Part shown: in pieces, positions 25,278-33,924 of the stretch
Layout of the letters: each line of letters starts with the position of its first letter
How positions within the stretch are numbered: position 1 is the stretch's first letter
Source of the DNA: Algoriphagus faecimaris
GTDB taxonomy: Bacteria > Bacteroidota > Bacteroidia > Cytophagales > Cyclobacteriaceae
Length of the DNA stretch: 61,706 bases
Direction of reading: 5' to 3'
Assembly: GCF_900101705.1 (NCBI RefSeq)
Contig: NZ_FNAC01000029.1
Span: 1 to 61,706 of the forward strand
Notes under the pieces: model-generated
Told to the model about the DNA's origin: nothing
Databases searched by the model: none
Seen by the model: only the letters and a program-made list of their open reading frames with translations
Made by a program: the position numbers and the translations under genes

Positions 25278-25314
25278 ATTCTATTTATCAATTTAGAATA
25301 CATCTAAATAGAAT
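25278..25314. promoter_or_regulatory. Inverted repeat between divergent hemA and HhH gene
   Basis: ATTCTATTTA (25278-25287) and TAAATAGAAT (25305-25314) are perfect 10-bp arms with a 17-nt spacer that itself holds TTTAGAAT, so shorter alternative pairings exist. The region is AT-rich, which weakens the case; it could be an operator in the shared 181-bp promoter region. Confidence 0.3.
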
Positions 25315-25398
25315 TCAATCCTCAAATATCGCAGAAATTGATTTTCTAAACCAATATTATTAACTTATCCGTTATTGATAATATCTATTCATACGGAT

Positions 25399-26076
25399 AT
25401 GTGGAAGAAATTTTTGTATTGGATGAAGCTTTCTTTTGGCTTTTCTCGGAGAGAATCTACTGGCTATATTCTTTTAATGCCGTTTTTGCTGTTTCTGGTA
25501 TTCGCACCTAAAGTGATGAATAAGTTGGCGAAAATTGAGGTTGATGTACAGGATCAATTTTTAAAAAACCGAATTGATAGTTTGCAAGGAGCGGGATTTT
25601 TCAAGGTAGAACCGAAAGGCTTACTATTCAATCCGGAAGACACCGCCAAAAAATCTTACTCGGAGCGAATGGGGTCAATTCAGAAAATCCCCTTCTCAGA
25701 GAGTGATTCGGTGACTTTGCAGATTGTTCCCGGTATTGGACCGGCATTGGCGGCAAGGATAGTGAACTACAGAGAAAATATCGGAGGGTTTCATAGTGAG
25801 ATGCAGCTGGAAGAAATCTTTGGGCTGAAACCTGAGGTGGTGGAGAAGCTCTGGGAATTTTTTGAATTTGATCCCGGAATATATAAGAAGTTGGCTATTA
25901 ATGAGCTGGATGTAGCCGACCTAGCCAAGCATCCTTACATTGGATACGGTGAGGCCAAAGTGATCGTCGCCTTTCGCAAGCAGCATGGAAACTACTCAGG
26001 ATCTGAAGATTTGCTAAAAATAAAGATCTTCAAATCAGAATGGATCAAAAAACTGGAACCCTATTTGGAATTTTAG
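25399..26076 (+). CDS. Membrane-anchored helix-hairpin-helix (ComEA-like) protein
   Basis: From the ATG at 25399 the product has 225 residues. A membrane helix near residues 22-42 (GYILLMPFLLFLVFAPKVM) is followed by a linker and then helix-hairpin-helix units: LQIVPGIGPALAARIVNYRE, an FHSEMQLEEIFGLKPEVVEKL unit (shown in part), and a second pair starting HPYIGYGEAKVIVAFRKQHG. HhH motifs bind DNA without sequence specificity; the ComEA family takes up DNA in competence. This Bacteroidota form has more HhH units than ComEA and its role is unproven. A start at 25375 is also in frame. The next gene is an HsdR_N-type protein, 35 bp away. Confidence 0.82.
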   Translation: MWKKFLYWMKLSFGFSRRESTGYILLMPFLLFLVFAPKVMNKLAKIEVDVQDQFLKNRIDSLQGAGFFKVEPKGLLFNPEDTAKKSYSERMGSIQKIPFSESDSVTLQIVPGIGPALAARIVNYRENIGGFHSEMQLEEIFGLKPEVVEKLWEFFEFDPGIYKKLAINELDVADLAKHPYIGYGEAKVIVAFRKQHGNYSGSEDLLKIKIFKSEWIKKLEPYLEF

Positions 26077-26111
26077 TGAGAAAATCACCGTTCTTCTAGC
26101 ATATTTGCACG

Positions 26112-26585
26112 ATGAATATGATCGATTCAGAAATTCAATTGCCTAATCTAAATCTGCCTGAGATTCAACCTCAGTTAAAGAAGCAGGATGGGAAATTGTT
26201 CATTTATGATTTTCATCGCAAGAGGGATCTAATTTTGACTCCTGAAGAGTGGGTGAGGCAGCATTGGATTTCATTTCTCTTAGTGCAGCTAAATTATCCC
26301 AAAGGTTTATTGTCTTTGGAGAAAGGAATGAAATACAATCAACTGCAGAAAAGAACCGACGTGCTTGTATTTGATCAGTCGGGCAGTCCCTACCTTATCA
26401 TCGAATGCAAGGCGCCCCAAATTTCGATCAATCAAAAGACCCTAGAGCAGGCTTGTCTCTATCATAGTACCTTAAAATCAAAATTCCTGATTCTCAGCAA
26501 TGGAATGAAGCATGTTTCTTTAAGATGGATTGCTGAGGAAAATCGTTTTGAACAACTTAAAAGTTTTCCTGAAGCACCGATTTAA
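26112..26585 (+). CDS. Stand-alone HsdR N-terminal-like (PD-(D/E)XK) protein
   Basis: The 157-residue protein resembles only the N-terminal nuclease-like domain of type I restriction subunits (HSDR_N_2). The visible PD-(D/E)XK-type site is RTDVLVFD followed by LIIECKAPQ, giving the Asp, Glu and Lys expected. No helicase domain, methylase or specificity subunit is near, so this is not a restriction system. Single-domain copies are widespread in Bacteroidota with unknown function. It stands alone between an HhH protein and a Crp/Fnr regulator, which hints at a DNA-related role but no more. Confidence 0.8.
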   Translation: MNMIDSEIQLPNLNLPEIQPQLKKQDGKLFIYDFHRKRDLILTPEEWVRQHWISFLLVQLNYPKGLLSLEKGMKYNQLQKRTDVLVFDQSGSPYLIIECKAPQISINQKTLEQACLYHSTLKSKFLILSNGMKHVSLRWIAEENRFEQLKSFPEAPI

Positions 26586-26662
26586 TAGCTATTTCTATGA
26601 TATTAATCAGGCTTTTTTTAACTTTTAGGCAGTGAAAGTAAATTCAATTAAGCAAGAAAAAC

Positions 26663-27376
26663 ATGTCCAATAATTCTCATAATACACCTTGCGAGCTATG
26701 TGCAAGTAGAAAGTACTCCATGTTCTCTGATCTGTCAGAGCAGCAAGTTTGTACGATTTCGGACCACAAGAATCTTATTTCACATAGAAAAGGTCAAATC
26801 CTTTATTACGAGGGGACCAAGCCTTTGGGTATTTTTTGCATTAATGCCGGTGTGGTTAAAGTTTACAAAACTGCCTCCAATGGGAAAGAGCAAATCGTTC
26901 ATTTAGCTCAAAAAGGTGATTTCTTGGGTTATGCAGCCCTTTTGGGGGAAGAGAATTATACTAATTCTGCCATGATCGTAGAGGACGCCAAGATCTGCTT
27001 TATTCCCAAAGAGGCCTTTCTGAACACCCTGCTATCCAATACCCAATTTTTTAAAAGAGTGACCAAGCAGTTGAGCCATGAGTTAGGAATCATGGAAGGA
27101 AAACTTACCGATGCTACTCAGAAAAGCATCAGGGAGCGCTTGGCCTTCGTTCTCCTGCATCTTGCCAGTAGCTATGGGGTAGAAGGTGGCGATAGCAAAA
27201 GAATAGATTTGGTACTCAGTAGAGAAGAAATTGCGAGCATAGTAGGAACTGCCACTGAGTCAATAATCAGACTTTTGTCAGAATTCAAAAAAGACAAACT
27301 GATCGAATTGGAGGGTAAAAAAATCATCATTAAAGATCCTCGAGGACTTGCCCGTTTATCGGATTTTTATGCTTAA
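26663..27376 (+). CDS. Crp/Fnr-family transcriptional regulator with N-terminal cysteines
   Basis: The 237-residue protein has a cyclic-nucleotide-binding-type beta-roll (~30-145) with LYYEGTKPLGIFCINAGVV and DFLGYAALLGEENYTNSA, a dimerisation helix (KRVTKQLSHELGIMEGKLTD), and a winged HTH (LSREEIASIVGTATESIIRLL, shown in part). The N terminus carries Cys10, Cys13 and Cys30 (PCELCASRKYSMF), reminiscent of Fnr's cluster ligands but with different spacing, so a redox sensor role is possible but unproved. It lies just upstream of the rhodanese/redox/glycosyltransferase run, 37 bp before the rhodanese gene, and may control it. Confidence 0.9.
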   Translation: MSNNSHNTPCELCASRKYSMFSDLSEQQVCTISDHKNLISHRKGQILYYEGTKPLGIFCINAGVVKVYKTASNGKEQIVHLAQKGDFLGYAALLGEENYTNSAMIVEDAKICFIPKEAFLNTLLSNTQFFKRVTKQLSHELGIMEGKLTDATQKSIRERLAFVLLHLASSYGVEGGDSKRIDLVLSREEIASIVGTATESIIRLLSEFKKDKLIELEGKKIIIKDPRGLARLSDFYA

Positions 27377-27413
27377 GGGAGAACCTTCCGGAGTAGATTG
27401 AGGTTTTTGACCT

Positions 27414-27929
27414 ATGAATCTTTCAGAAAATAAATCAAGAAATTTATGGAAAGGGTTGATTACGGTCAGCCTTTTTTTGATTTGTCAAATGGGCTTTTCA
27501 CAATCTTTGGCGTACAAGACACTTCTAAATACACTGTATGATTCGCAATTTCCTGTTTTGAAACCGGAGGAAATACAGGATTTGAGCAAGTTTCAGGTGA
27601 TTGATAGTCGTGAAAAAGAAGAATTTCAGGTCAGTCATCTGAAAGGTGCAATTTGGGTAGGCTATGACAGTTTTTCCTTGGAAAATGTAAAGGACCTTGA
27701 CAAAGAAAAGCCCGTGCTTGTGTATTGTACCGTCGGGGCAAGGTCCCAAACTATAGGTAAGCAGCTGCAAGAGGCTGGTTTTTCTAAAGTATATAATCTT
27801 TACGGAGGGATTATCCATTGGGCAAATGAAGAAAACCCCCTTTACCAAGATGATTCCCTTACACGTCAGGTTCATACCTACACTCGCACCTGGGGAATAT
27901 GGCTTCAAAATGGTGAAAAGGTTTACTGA
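27414..27929 (+). CDS. Exported rhodanese-like protein
   Basis: The 171-residue protein has a signal peptide (ITVSLFLICQMGFSQS) and one rhodanese domain: FQVIDSREKEEFQVSHLKGA, then the active-site loop VYCTVGARSQTIG with the catalytic Cys, and KVYNLYGGIIHWANE. Rhodaneses carry sulfane sulfur on this cysteine. Being exported, it would act in the periplasm. It starts 37 bp after the Crp/Fnr gene and is followed by a small hairpin (27927-27943) and a 111-bp gap before the DUF547 gene, so it may be transcribed with the regulator rather than with the long downstream unit. Confidence 0.87.
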   Translation: MNLSENKSRNLWKGLITVSLFLICQMGFSQSLAYKTLLNTLYDSQFPVLKPEEIQDLSKFQVIDSREKEEFQVSHLKGAIWVGYDSFSLENVKDLDKEKPVLVYCTVGARSQTIGKQLQEAGFSKVYNLYGGIIHWANEENPLYQDDSLTRQVHTYTRTWGIWLQNGEKVY

Positions 27930-27943
27930 AAAGGATCTTTTCA
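27927..27943 (+). terminator. Small hairpin after the rhodanese gene
   Basis: TGAAAAG and CTTTTCA pair around GAT, overlapping the rhodanese stop codon. The following AACTTTAG is only weakly U-rich, so this is at best a partial terminator. Confidence 0.3.
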
Positions 27944-28040
27944 AACTTTAGAGTCCTTCTACTTTGACTGTCTGCTTCAAGACCTTTTCTCTCCTTAATG
28001 ATCTATACCTTGTTCGCATTCGTAAATCCAGATAAAAAAG

Positions 28041-28805
28041 ATGCACAACTTTAAATCAATAGCATTCCTCTTTCTAAGCCTTTTCTTATTCAACTGTAGT
28101 TCATCTACCCTTGGAATGTCAGGAACCAATTCACCAAGCCATGAGCTTTGGGATCAATTGGTCAAAAAACATGTCAAAGCCAATGGATTGGTGGATTATC
28201 CTGGTTTTATTGCGGATAAGGCTCAACTTGAAGAATATCTAAAACTACTGAGCGCCAATGCTCCCGACAGAAATACTTGGACTCAAAATGAACAACTTGC
28301 CTATTGGATCAATGCGTATAATGCATTCACCGTGAAACTGATCACGGATAACTATCCCGTCGAAAGTATCCGGGACCTAGGACCAAAGCTTAAGATCCCC
28401 TTGATAAAGGATGTCTGGCACTACAAGTTTTTCAAAATTGGAGGAAAGGAGTCCAGTTTGGATGAAATCGAACATGGAATTTTGCGAAAGGAATTTGAGG
28501 AACCCAGAATTCATTTTGCCATCAATTGTGCTTCTATTTCTTGTCCTCGCTTACACAATGAAGCTTTTGTGCCAGAGAAAATAGATCAGCAACTCGAATA
28601 TGTGGCGAAGCAATTCATCAATGATAAAAGCAGAAATAAGATTAGCCCGGATAAAGTTGAGATATCTTCTATTTTCTCTTGGTTTAAAGGTGATTTTACC
28701 AAAAACGGAAGTCTGATCGATTTTTTGAATCAGTACAGTGAAGTTAAAATTTCTGCCCAGGCCAGTATAAAACACATGGATTATAACTGGAGTCTAAACG
28801 AATAA
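28041..28805 (+). CDS. DUF547 lipoprotein
   Basis: The 254-residue product has a lipoprotein signal (FLFNCSSSTLG, Cys19). The body is a DUF547 domain: NGLVDYPGF, then LAYWINAYNAFTVKLI, IRDLG, HYKFFKIGGKESSLDEIEHGIL (shown in full families as SLdeIEhgiLR), and FAINCASISCPRLHNEAF with two conserved cysteines. DUF547 is related in fold to cysteine-protease/transglutaminase-like enzymes, and its reaction is unknown. It is often found near redox and arsenic/arsenosugar genes in Bacteroidota and cyanobacteria. Here it precedes the FAD oxidoreductase by 32 bp and probably opens the long operon. Confidence 0.85.
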   Translation: MHNFKSIAFLFLSLFLFNCSSSTLGMSGTNSPSHELWDQLVKKHVKANGLVDYPGFIADKAQLEEYLKLLSANAPDRNTWTQNEQLAYWINAYNAFTVKLITDNYPVESIRDLGPKLKIPLIKDVWHYKFFKIGGKESSLDEIEHGILRKEFEEPRIHFAINCASISCPRLHNEAFVPEKIDQQLEYVAKQFINDKSRNKISPDKVEISSIFSWFKGDFTKNGSLIDFLNQYSEVKISAQASIKHMDYNWSLNE

Positions 28806-28837
28806 ACTTACCTTGAAGCGGTAAAAAGGTCTATTTC

Positions 28838-30193
28838 ATGTCTACTTCCAAACATGTAGTAATAATCGGGAATGGGATTTCCGGAGTCACTTGCGCTAGG
28901 CATCTGCGAAAAATGGATGAGACTATTCAAATCACCTTAATCTCAGGTGAAAGTGAGTATTTCTTTAGCCGAACAGCACTGATGTACATCTACATGGGAC
29001 ACATGAAGTTTGAGCACACGCAGCCCTATGAAAATTGGTTTTGGGAAAAAAACCGAATTAATCTAAAGCAAGCTTGGGTTGAGTCCGTGGACTTTTCTTC
29101 AAAAAAGCTGATTTTCAACAACGGAGATTTCCTTGATTATGATCAGTTGATCATCGCCACCGGCTCAAAGCCCAATAAATTCGGATGGCCGGGAGAGGAC
29201 CTCAAGGGGGTACAGGGACTTTACACCAAGCAAGATCTGGAACTGATGGAGGATAACACCCGATCCAATGTCAATCATGCAGTGATCGTAGGAGGAGGCC
29301 TAATTGGGATTGAAATGGCCGAAATGTTGGCCTATAAAAAAATCCCTGTCACTTTCTTAGTGCGTGAAACTGGTTTTTGGAGAAATATTCTCCCTCAGGA
29401 AGAGTCGGAATTGGTCGGTAGACACATAAGAGAACATCATTTTGATCTGAGGTTACAAAGCGAACTGGAGGAAATCATTCCCAATACCGAAGGAAGAGTA
29501 AAAGCAGTTCGGACCAAAGCAGGTGAAGAGATTAACTGCGATTTTGTGGGATTGACTGCAGGGGTGAGCCCTAATGTTGATTTTCTGAAGGGTTCTGACT
29601 TAGAGATTGGGCGTGGTGTAGTGGTAGATGCTTACTTCAAGACCAATATCCCTGATGTGTATGCAATTGGAGATTGTGCAGAATTTAAAGTGCCACCTGC
29701 TGTCGATAGACGCTCTATCGAGCAAGTATGGTACACTGGTCGGATGCATGGGGAGACTTTGGCTTATAATTTATTGAATGAGCCTGTACCTTATCGACCG
29801 GGCGTGTGGTTTAATTCGGCCAAATTTCTAGATATCGAATACCAAACCTACGGCTATGTCCCTGCTGATTGGGAGATAGAGAAGCTTCAAAATTTTTATT
29901 GGGAACACTCTGGAGGAAAGGTAGCTTTTCGAATGCTAATGGGCTCTGATGGAGAAATAATTGGAGTAAACTCTTTCGGTTTAAGATTAAGGCATGAGTT
30001 CTTTGATACAGCCATCCGTGAAAAGTGGTCAGGTGAGAAAGTGATCGCCCACTTGGATCGGGCTAATTTCGATCCGGAGTTTTACGCCCCTTATCATCAA
30101 GCCATACAGGAAGCGTTTAGTCATCAGTTTTCTGTTTCTATTTCTAAAGCCAAGCGATCTTGGATTTATCAACTATTCGGAGCAAGAGTATGA
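28838..30193 (+). CDS. NAD(P)/FAD-dependent oxidoreductase (pyridine nucleotide-disulfide type)
   Basis: The 451-residue flavoprotein has an N-terminal FAD loop (VVIIGNGISGVTCARHL), ATGSKP, an NAD(P) loop (AVIVGGGLIGIEMAEML) and the second FAD motif (DVYAIGDCAEF). This is the layout of rubredoxin/nitrite/ferredoxin reductase-like enzymes. A C-terminal extension of ~130 residues follows and is unlike the standard dimerisation domain. There is no CxxxxC redox disulfide near the N terminus. Its stop overlaps the start of the membrane 4Fe-4S protein by 4 bp (ATGA), so the two proteins are probably made together and may pass electrons from NAD(P)H into the membrane protein. Confidence 0.88.
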   Translation: MSTSKHVVIIGNGISGVTCARHLRKMDETIQITLISGESEYFFSRTALMYIYMGHMKFEHTQPYENWFWEKNRINLKQAWVESVDFSSKKLIFNNGDFLDYDQLIIATGSKPNKFGWPGEDLKGVQGLYTKQDLELMEDNTRSNVNHAVIVGGGLIGIEMAEMLAYKKIPVTFLVRETGFWRNILPQEESELVGRHIREHHFDLRLQSELEEIIPNTEGRVKAVRTKAGEEINCDFVGLTAGVSPNVDFLKGSDLEIGRGVVVDAYFKTNIPDVYAIGDCAEFKVPPAVDRRSIEQVWYTGRMHGETLAYNLLNEPVPYRPGVWFNSAKFLDIEYQTYGYVPADWEIEKLQNFYWEHSGGKVAFRMLMGSDGEIIGVNSFGLRLRHEFFDTAIREKWSGEKVIAHLDRANFDPEFYAPYHQAIQEAFSHQFSVSISKAKRSWIYQLFGARV

Positions 30194-31734
30194 AAAAAAT
30201 ACAAATAATTGGATTGGTTTTCTTTTTAGTAGGACTCCTGGTTTTTACCATGATTCCTTTTTTAGGAAACTACCAATTGGAAAAAGAGATGGTTGAGCGT
30301 GAGACAAAATCAATCCATCAGGAGAAAATGCTTGAGATTTTGGCACCGATGTATGGTGAGCCTTATTCTTCTAATTTTTCCTTTATATCGGCCTACAATT
30401 CTCATTTTAATACTTACAACGATCAATTAAAATCAGAGCAAAAATGGGATGAGGTCATTTGGGATGATTACAGTTTCCCCCTTGCTAAAGCCTCCCATCA
30501 AAGCCCGGTAAGGGAAAGTCCCTATCTTTTTCTGCTGCTTTCCATTGGGCTTGTGGTACTAGGGGGGGTGATGTATGTCCTGCCAAAGCATCAAGGAGAA
30601 CCGGATGGAATCAAAAATAATGGGATTTATCATTCGGCCATGAAAAACAGAGGTTGGGTAGGAATGCTAACTGGAACCTATCTCATCCTTTTTTACATTT
30701 TGTTGTACTGGTTTCCGGCTTATTTGGTAGGCTTGGTCTGGATGGTGGATCCTTTGAGCCAGATACTTTCTGGTAATCCTGCCAGTCAATGGTTTTTATA
30801 TGGTTTAATTTATACCCTTGCCATTTTGGTGATGGGAGTGAGGATGTTTAGGAAATATAAGGGGAACCGATACCAGCAGTTACGGACGACATCGGTCATG
30901 TTTTTCCAGACCTCATTTGCCTTTTTGATTCCGGAAATTCTGGTTTTGTTAAATCAGCCCTACTATGATTTCAAAAATATTTGGCCTTTGGATTACGATT
31001 TCTTTTACGATTATCAGATCAGTACTTTTTTGTCTAGTGGAGGAGTCGGTTTATTCATGCTGATTTGGGGAATTATCCTGATTATCGTAGCCGTGCCGCT
31101 ATTTACTTATTTCTACGGTAAGCGTTGGTATTGCTCTTGGGTCTGTGGCTGTGGAGGTTTGGCTGAGACTGTAGGTGATCCCTATCGCCAACTCTCGGAC
31201 AAATCCTTGAAATCATGGAAAATTGAGCGGTACTTGGTTCATTCCGTGTTGGTTTTGGCGGTGGTTATGACCGTTCTTACGATTGCCAATTATTTTTCTG
31301 GGTTTTCCTTTTTGGGAAATGTGACCAACCAGCTACATTCGTTCTATGGATTTGCGATAGGTTCTGCTTTTGCGGGAGTAGTGGGAACCGGCTTTTACCC
31401 ATTTATGGGAAATCGCGTCTGGTGTAGATTTGGGTGCCCTCTTGCGGCTTATTTGGGAATAGTACAGCGCTTTAAGTCGCGATTCAGAATCACCACCAAT
31501 GGAGGACAGTGTATTTCTTGTGGCAATTGCTCCACTTATTGTGAGATGGGCATAGACGTGCGTTGGTATGCTCAGCGAGGCCAAAATATAGTAAGATCCT
31601 CCTGTGTGGGCTGTGGTGTTTGCTCTGCGGTCTGTCCCCGAGGTGTACTCAAGTTGGAGAATGAGTCAGAAGAAGGCCGAATAAATGACTTGCCCATAAT
31701 TATTGGAAATGATTCGATTAAATTGAATGCCTGA
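30190..31734 (+). CDS. NosR/NapH-like polytopic membrane 4Fe-4S protein
   Basis: From the ATG at 30190 the protein has 514 residues. It has about seven membrane helices, the first near residues 4-24 and later ones such as ILLYWFPAYLVGLVWMV. Two cysteine motifs flank the late helices (RWYCSWVCGCGGLAETVGDP; VWCRFGCPLAAYLG), as in NosR, NapH and RdxA/CcoG proteins. The C terminus carries two 4Fe-4S sites (CISCGNCSTYCEMGID and CVGCGVCSAVCPRGVLK). An ~80-residue periplasmic loop follows the first helix. Role: quinol or flavoprotein electron transfer across the membrane, inferred. It overlaps both neighbours: 4 bp with the flavoprotein, 8 bp with the GT2 gene. Confidence 0.87.
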   Translation: MKKIQIIGLVFFLVGLLVFTMIPFLGNYQLEKEMVERETKSIHQEKMLEILAPMYGEPYSSNFSFISAYNSHFNTYNDQLKSEQKWDEVIWDDYSFPLAKASHQSPVRESPYLFLLLSIGLVVLGGVMYVLPKHQGEPDGIKNNGIYHSAMKNRGWVGMLTGTYLILFYILLYWFPAYLVGLVWMVDPLSQILSGNPASQWFLYGLIYTLAILVMGVRMFRKYKGNRYQQLRTTSVMFFQTSFAFLIPEILVLLNQPYYDFKNIWPLDYDFFYDYQISTFLSSGGVGLFMLIWGIILIIVAVPLFTYFYGKRWYCSWVCGCGGLAETVGDPYRQLSDKSLKSWKIERYLVHSVLVLAVVMTVLTIANYFSGFSFLGNVTNQLHSFYGFAIGSAFAGVVGTGFYPFMGNRVWCRFGCPLAAYLGIVQRFKSRFRITTNGGQCISCGNCSTYCEMGIDVRWYAQRGQNIVRSSCVGCGVCSAVCPRGVLKLENESEEGRINDLPIIIGNDSIKLNA

Positions 31735-33208
31735 TATTTTACTTTACGCCTTGCTGCTGCTGTATCTGCTGGGCATGCTATTTATTTTCATTTACAGTCT
31801 TGCACAGGGACATTTGCTGTTCAGCTTTTTGAAAGCAAAGAAAAACTTGGGGAAGACTACTCCCAATAAACCTAGCGAATGGCCCCAAGTCACTGTCCAA
31901 CTGCCGATATTTAATGAGCTCTACGTAGCCGAACGACTTATAGACGCCGTAGCCAAATTGAACTATCCATCAGACAAATTGGAAATTCAACTCTTGGATG
32001 ACAGCACAGACCGTACGGCGGAATTAATTTTACAGAGCTTGAAAAACTACCCTGACGTCAATTTCAAATATATTCATCGGGTGGATAGAAAAGGCTTTAA
32101 AGCAGGAGCTCTACGTGAGGGATTGAATGTTGTGGAGGGAGAATTCATAGCCATATTTGATGCGGATTTTGTGCCTGATCCTGATTTTCTGCTGAAGACT
32201 ATTCCGTATTTTAGTGCTGATGACGTAGGGATGGTTCAGACTCGTTGGACCCATCTTAATGAAGGTTACTCCTTGCTTACCAAGCTTCAGGCTTTTGCGC
32301 TTGATGCTCATTTTTTGATTGAGCAAATGGGCAGAAATCAACAAGGGGCTTTTATCAATTTCAACGGAACTGGAGGTATTTGGCGCAAAAGCTGCATCCT
32401 CGATGCGGGCAATTGGCATGATGATACGTTGACGGAGGATTTGGATTTAAGCTATCGAGCCCAGAAAAAAGGATGGAAATTTGTCTATCGACCCGAAATA
32501 GAATCACCAGCTGAACTTCCCCCCATCATGTCCGCAATCAAATCACAGCAGTTTCGATGGACCAAGGGAGGTGCGGAATGTGCGGTTAAACATGCCAAAT
32601 CTGTCTTAAAGCAGAAAAACTTGCCTTTGCAGGTGAAGTTTCATGCCATGGCTCATTTATTCAATAGCAGTATTTTTATAGCCGTTTTGATAGTGAGTTT
32701 GAGTAGTATAGGCGTTTGGTTTTTGGGAGAAAAGGGGCTTTTATCGGATCAATGGCTCCGATTCGCTGCCATTTTTTTAATCGGCTTTGTATTGATTGCT
32801 TTGGTTTATTTGCTTTCCTATTTCTACGGAAAGCGTAGTTTTTTCCGAAGCTTTGCCGAGGCAATTTTTGTTCTTCCTTTATTTCTCTCCGTATCCATGG
32901 GTATGGCTCTACACAATGCACAGGCGGTATGGGAAGGGCTTACGGGAAAAAAGTCCCCATTTATTCGCACACCAAAATTTAATCTCGAAGGCAAAAAACA
33001 AAGCTTGAAGTCAAATCTTTACCTCTCCTTCAAAACCCCGGTGACTACTTGGTTAGAAGGTGTTTTTGCATTGATTTTTAGTTTCATGGTTGTGTTGGCT
33101 TTCAAGGAAGAAAACTATCTTTTTTTACCTTTCCACGCCATGCTGGCATTTGGCTACAGTCTGGTTTTCTATACTTCATTCAAATCTTATGCACTCGGAC
33201 GATCCTAA
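31727..33208 (+). CDS. Membrane GT2 glycosyltransferase (cellulose-synthase/ceramide-glucosyltransferase-like)
   Basis: The 493-residue protein has an N-terminal membrane helix, a GT-A catalytic domain and four to five C-terminal helices. The D,D,D,QxxRW signature is complete: LLDDSTDRT, FDADFVPDPDF, TEDLDLSYRAQ and QQFRWTKG. Processive or lipid-directed inverting GT2 enzymes share this pattern. A conserved Ala/Gly-rich region (NGTGGIWRK) binds the acceptor. No PilZ domain is present. It overlaps the 4Fe-4S gene by 8 bp and is 3 bp from the next GT2. The sugar and acceptor are unknown; a glycolipid is my best inference. Confidence 0.9.
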   Translation: MPDILLYALLLLYLLGMLFIFIYSLAQGHLLFSFLKAKKNLGKTTPNKPSEWPQVTVQLPIFNELYVAERLIDAVAKLNYPSDKLEIQLLDDSTDRTAELILQSLKNYPDVNFKYIHRVDRKGFKAGALREGLNVVEGEFIAIFDADFVPDPDFLLKTIPYFSADDVGMVQTRWTHLNEGYSLLTKLQAFALDAHFLIEQMGRNQQGAFINFNGTGGIWRKSCILDAGNWHDDTLTEDLDLSYRAQKKGWKFVYRPEIESPAELPPIMSAIKSQQFRWTKGGAECAVKHAKSVLKQKNLPLQVKFHAMAHLFNSSIFIAVLIVSLSSIGVWFLGEKGLLSDQWLRFAAIFLIGFVLIALVYLLSYFYGKRSFFRSFAEAIFVLPLFLSVSMGMALHNAQAVWEGLTGKKSPFIRTPKFNLEGKKQSLKSNLYLSFKTPVTTWLEGVFALIFSFMVVLAFKEENYLFLPFHAMLAFGYSLVFYTSFKSYALGRS

Positions 33209-33211
33209 TTT

Positions 33212-33904
33212 ATGAATAGATTTCCCCTTGTCGACGTAATTATCCCGGCCTACAATGAAGAGGAGTCTATTCCAAAAGTATTGGCTGAAATCCCGGATTT
33301 TGTCAGGAATATCGTAGTAGCAAACAACAATTCCTCTGACAATACCGCATCGGTTGCTGAAAAATCTGGTGCTGTGGTGGTTTTTGAACCTCAAAAAGGA
33401 TATGGTATGGCTTGTCTCACCGCCATGGATTGGATAAGGAAACAAGAAACCCCTCCCGAAATCATTGTATTTCTCGATGGAGACTACAGCGATTTTCCGG
33501 AGCAAATGAGAGATTTGATCGATCCCATTATTCATGATGATGTGGACATGGTGATTGGCTCGAGATCTTTGGGAGAAAGGGCTTCAGGCTCTATGACTCC
33601 ACCGCAGATTTTCGGGAATTGGCTTGCTACTAGCTTAATGAAACATATCCAAGGTGCTCATTTCACGGATTTGGGCCCCTTTAGAGCGATCAAGTGGGAT
33701 AAATTGCTGGCACTTGAGATGAAGGATGAAAATTTCGGATGGACGATAGAAATGCAAATCAAGGCCCATAAAGCCGGATTGAGCTATGTGGAGGTTCCTG
33801 TAAATTATAGAAAAAGGATAGGTGTGTCTAAAGTCAGTGGAACAGTTAAAGGAGTAATCGGCGCAGGATACAAAATTATTTTGACGATCTTTAGGTATTG
33901 GTAA
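33212..33904 (+). CDS. GT2 glycosyltransferase of dolichol-phosphate-mannose-synthase type
   Basis: The 230-residue soluble GT-A enzyme begins with VDVIIPAYNEEESIPKVL and has VVANNNSSDNT, the DxD-like FLDGDYSDFPEQM and a late TDLGPFRAI/FGWTIEMQIKA block. This size and layout match polyprenyl-phosphate sugar synthases (DPM1-like). They move a sugar to a polyprenyl phosphate, and GT-C enzymes then use it on the other side of the membrane. A GT-C protein is encoded two genes downstream, which supports this pairing. The start is 3 bp after the previous stop. Confidence 0.88.
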   Translation: MNRFPLVDVIIPAYNEEESIPKVLAEIPDFVRNIVVANNNSSDNTASVAEKSGAVVVFEPQKGYGMACLTAMDWIRKQETPPEIIVFLDGDYSDFPEQMRDLIDPIIHDDVDMVIGSRSLGERASGSMTPPQIFGNWLATSLMKHIQGAHFTDLGPFRAIKWDKLLALEMKDENFGWTIEMQIKAHKAGLSYVEVPVNYRKRIGVSKVSGTVKGVIGAGYKIILTIFRYW

Positions 33905-33924
33905 ATCGTCTAAAATCAGTGAAA

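Noticed and set aside
26112..26585. Restriction-modification system
   Set aside because: Only an HsdR N-terminal-like domain is present; no HsdM, HsdS or helicase part is near.
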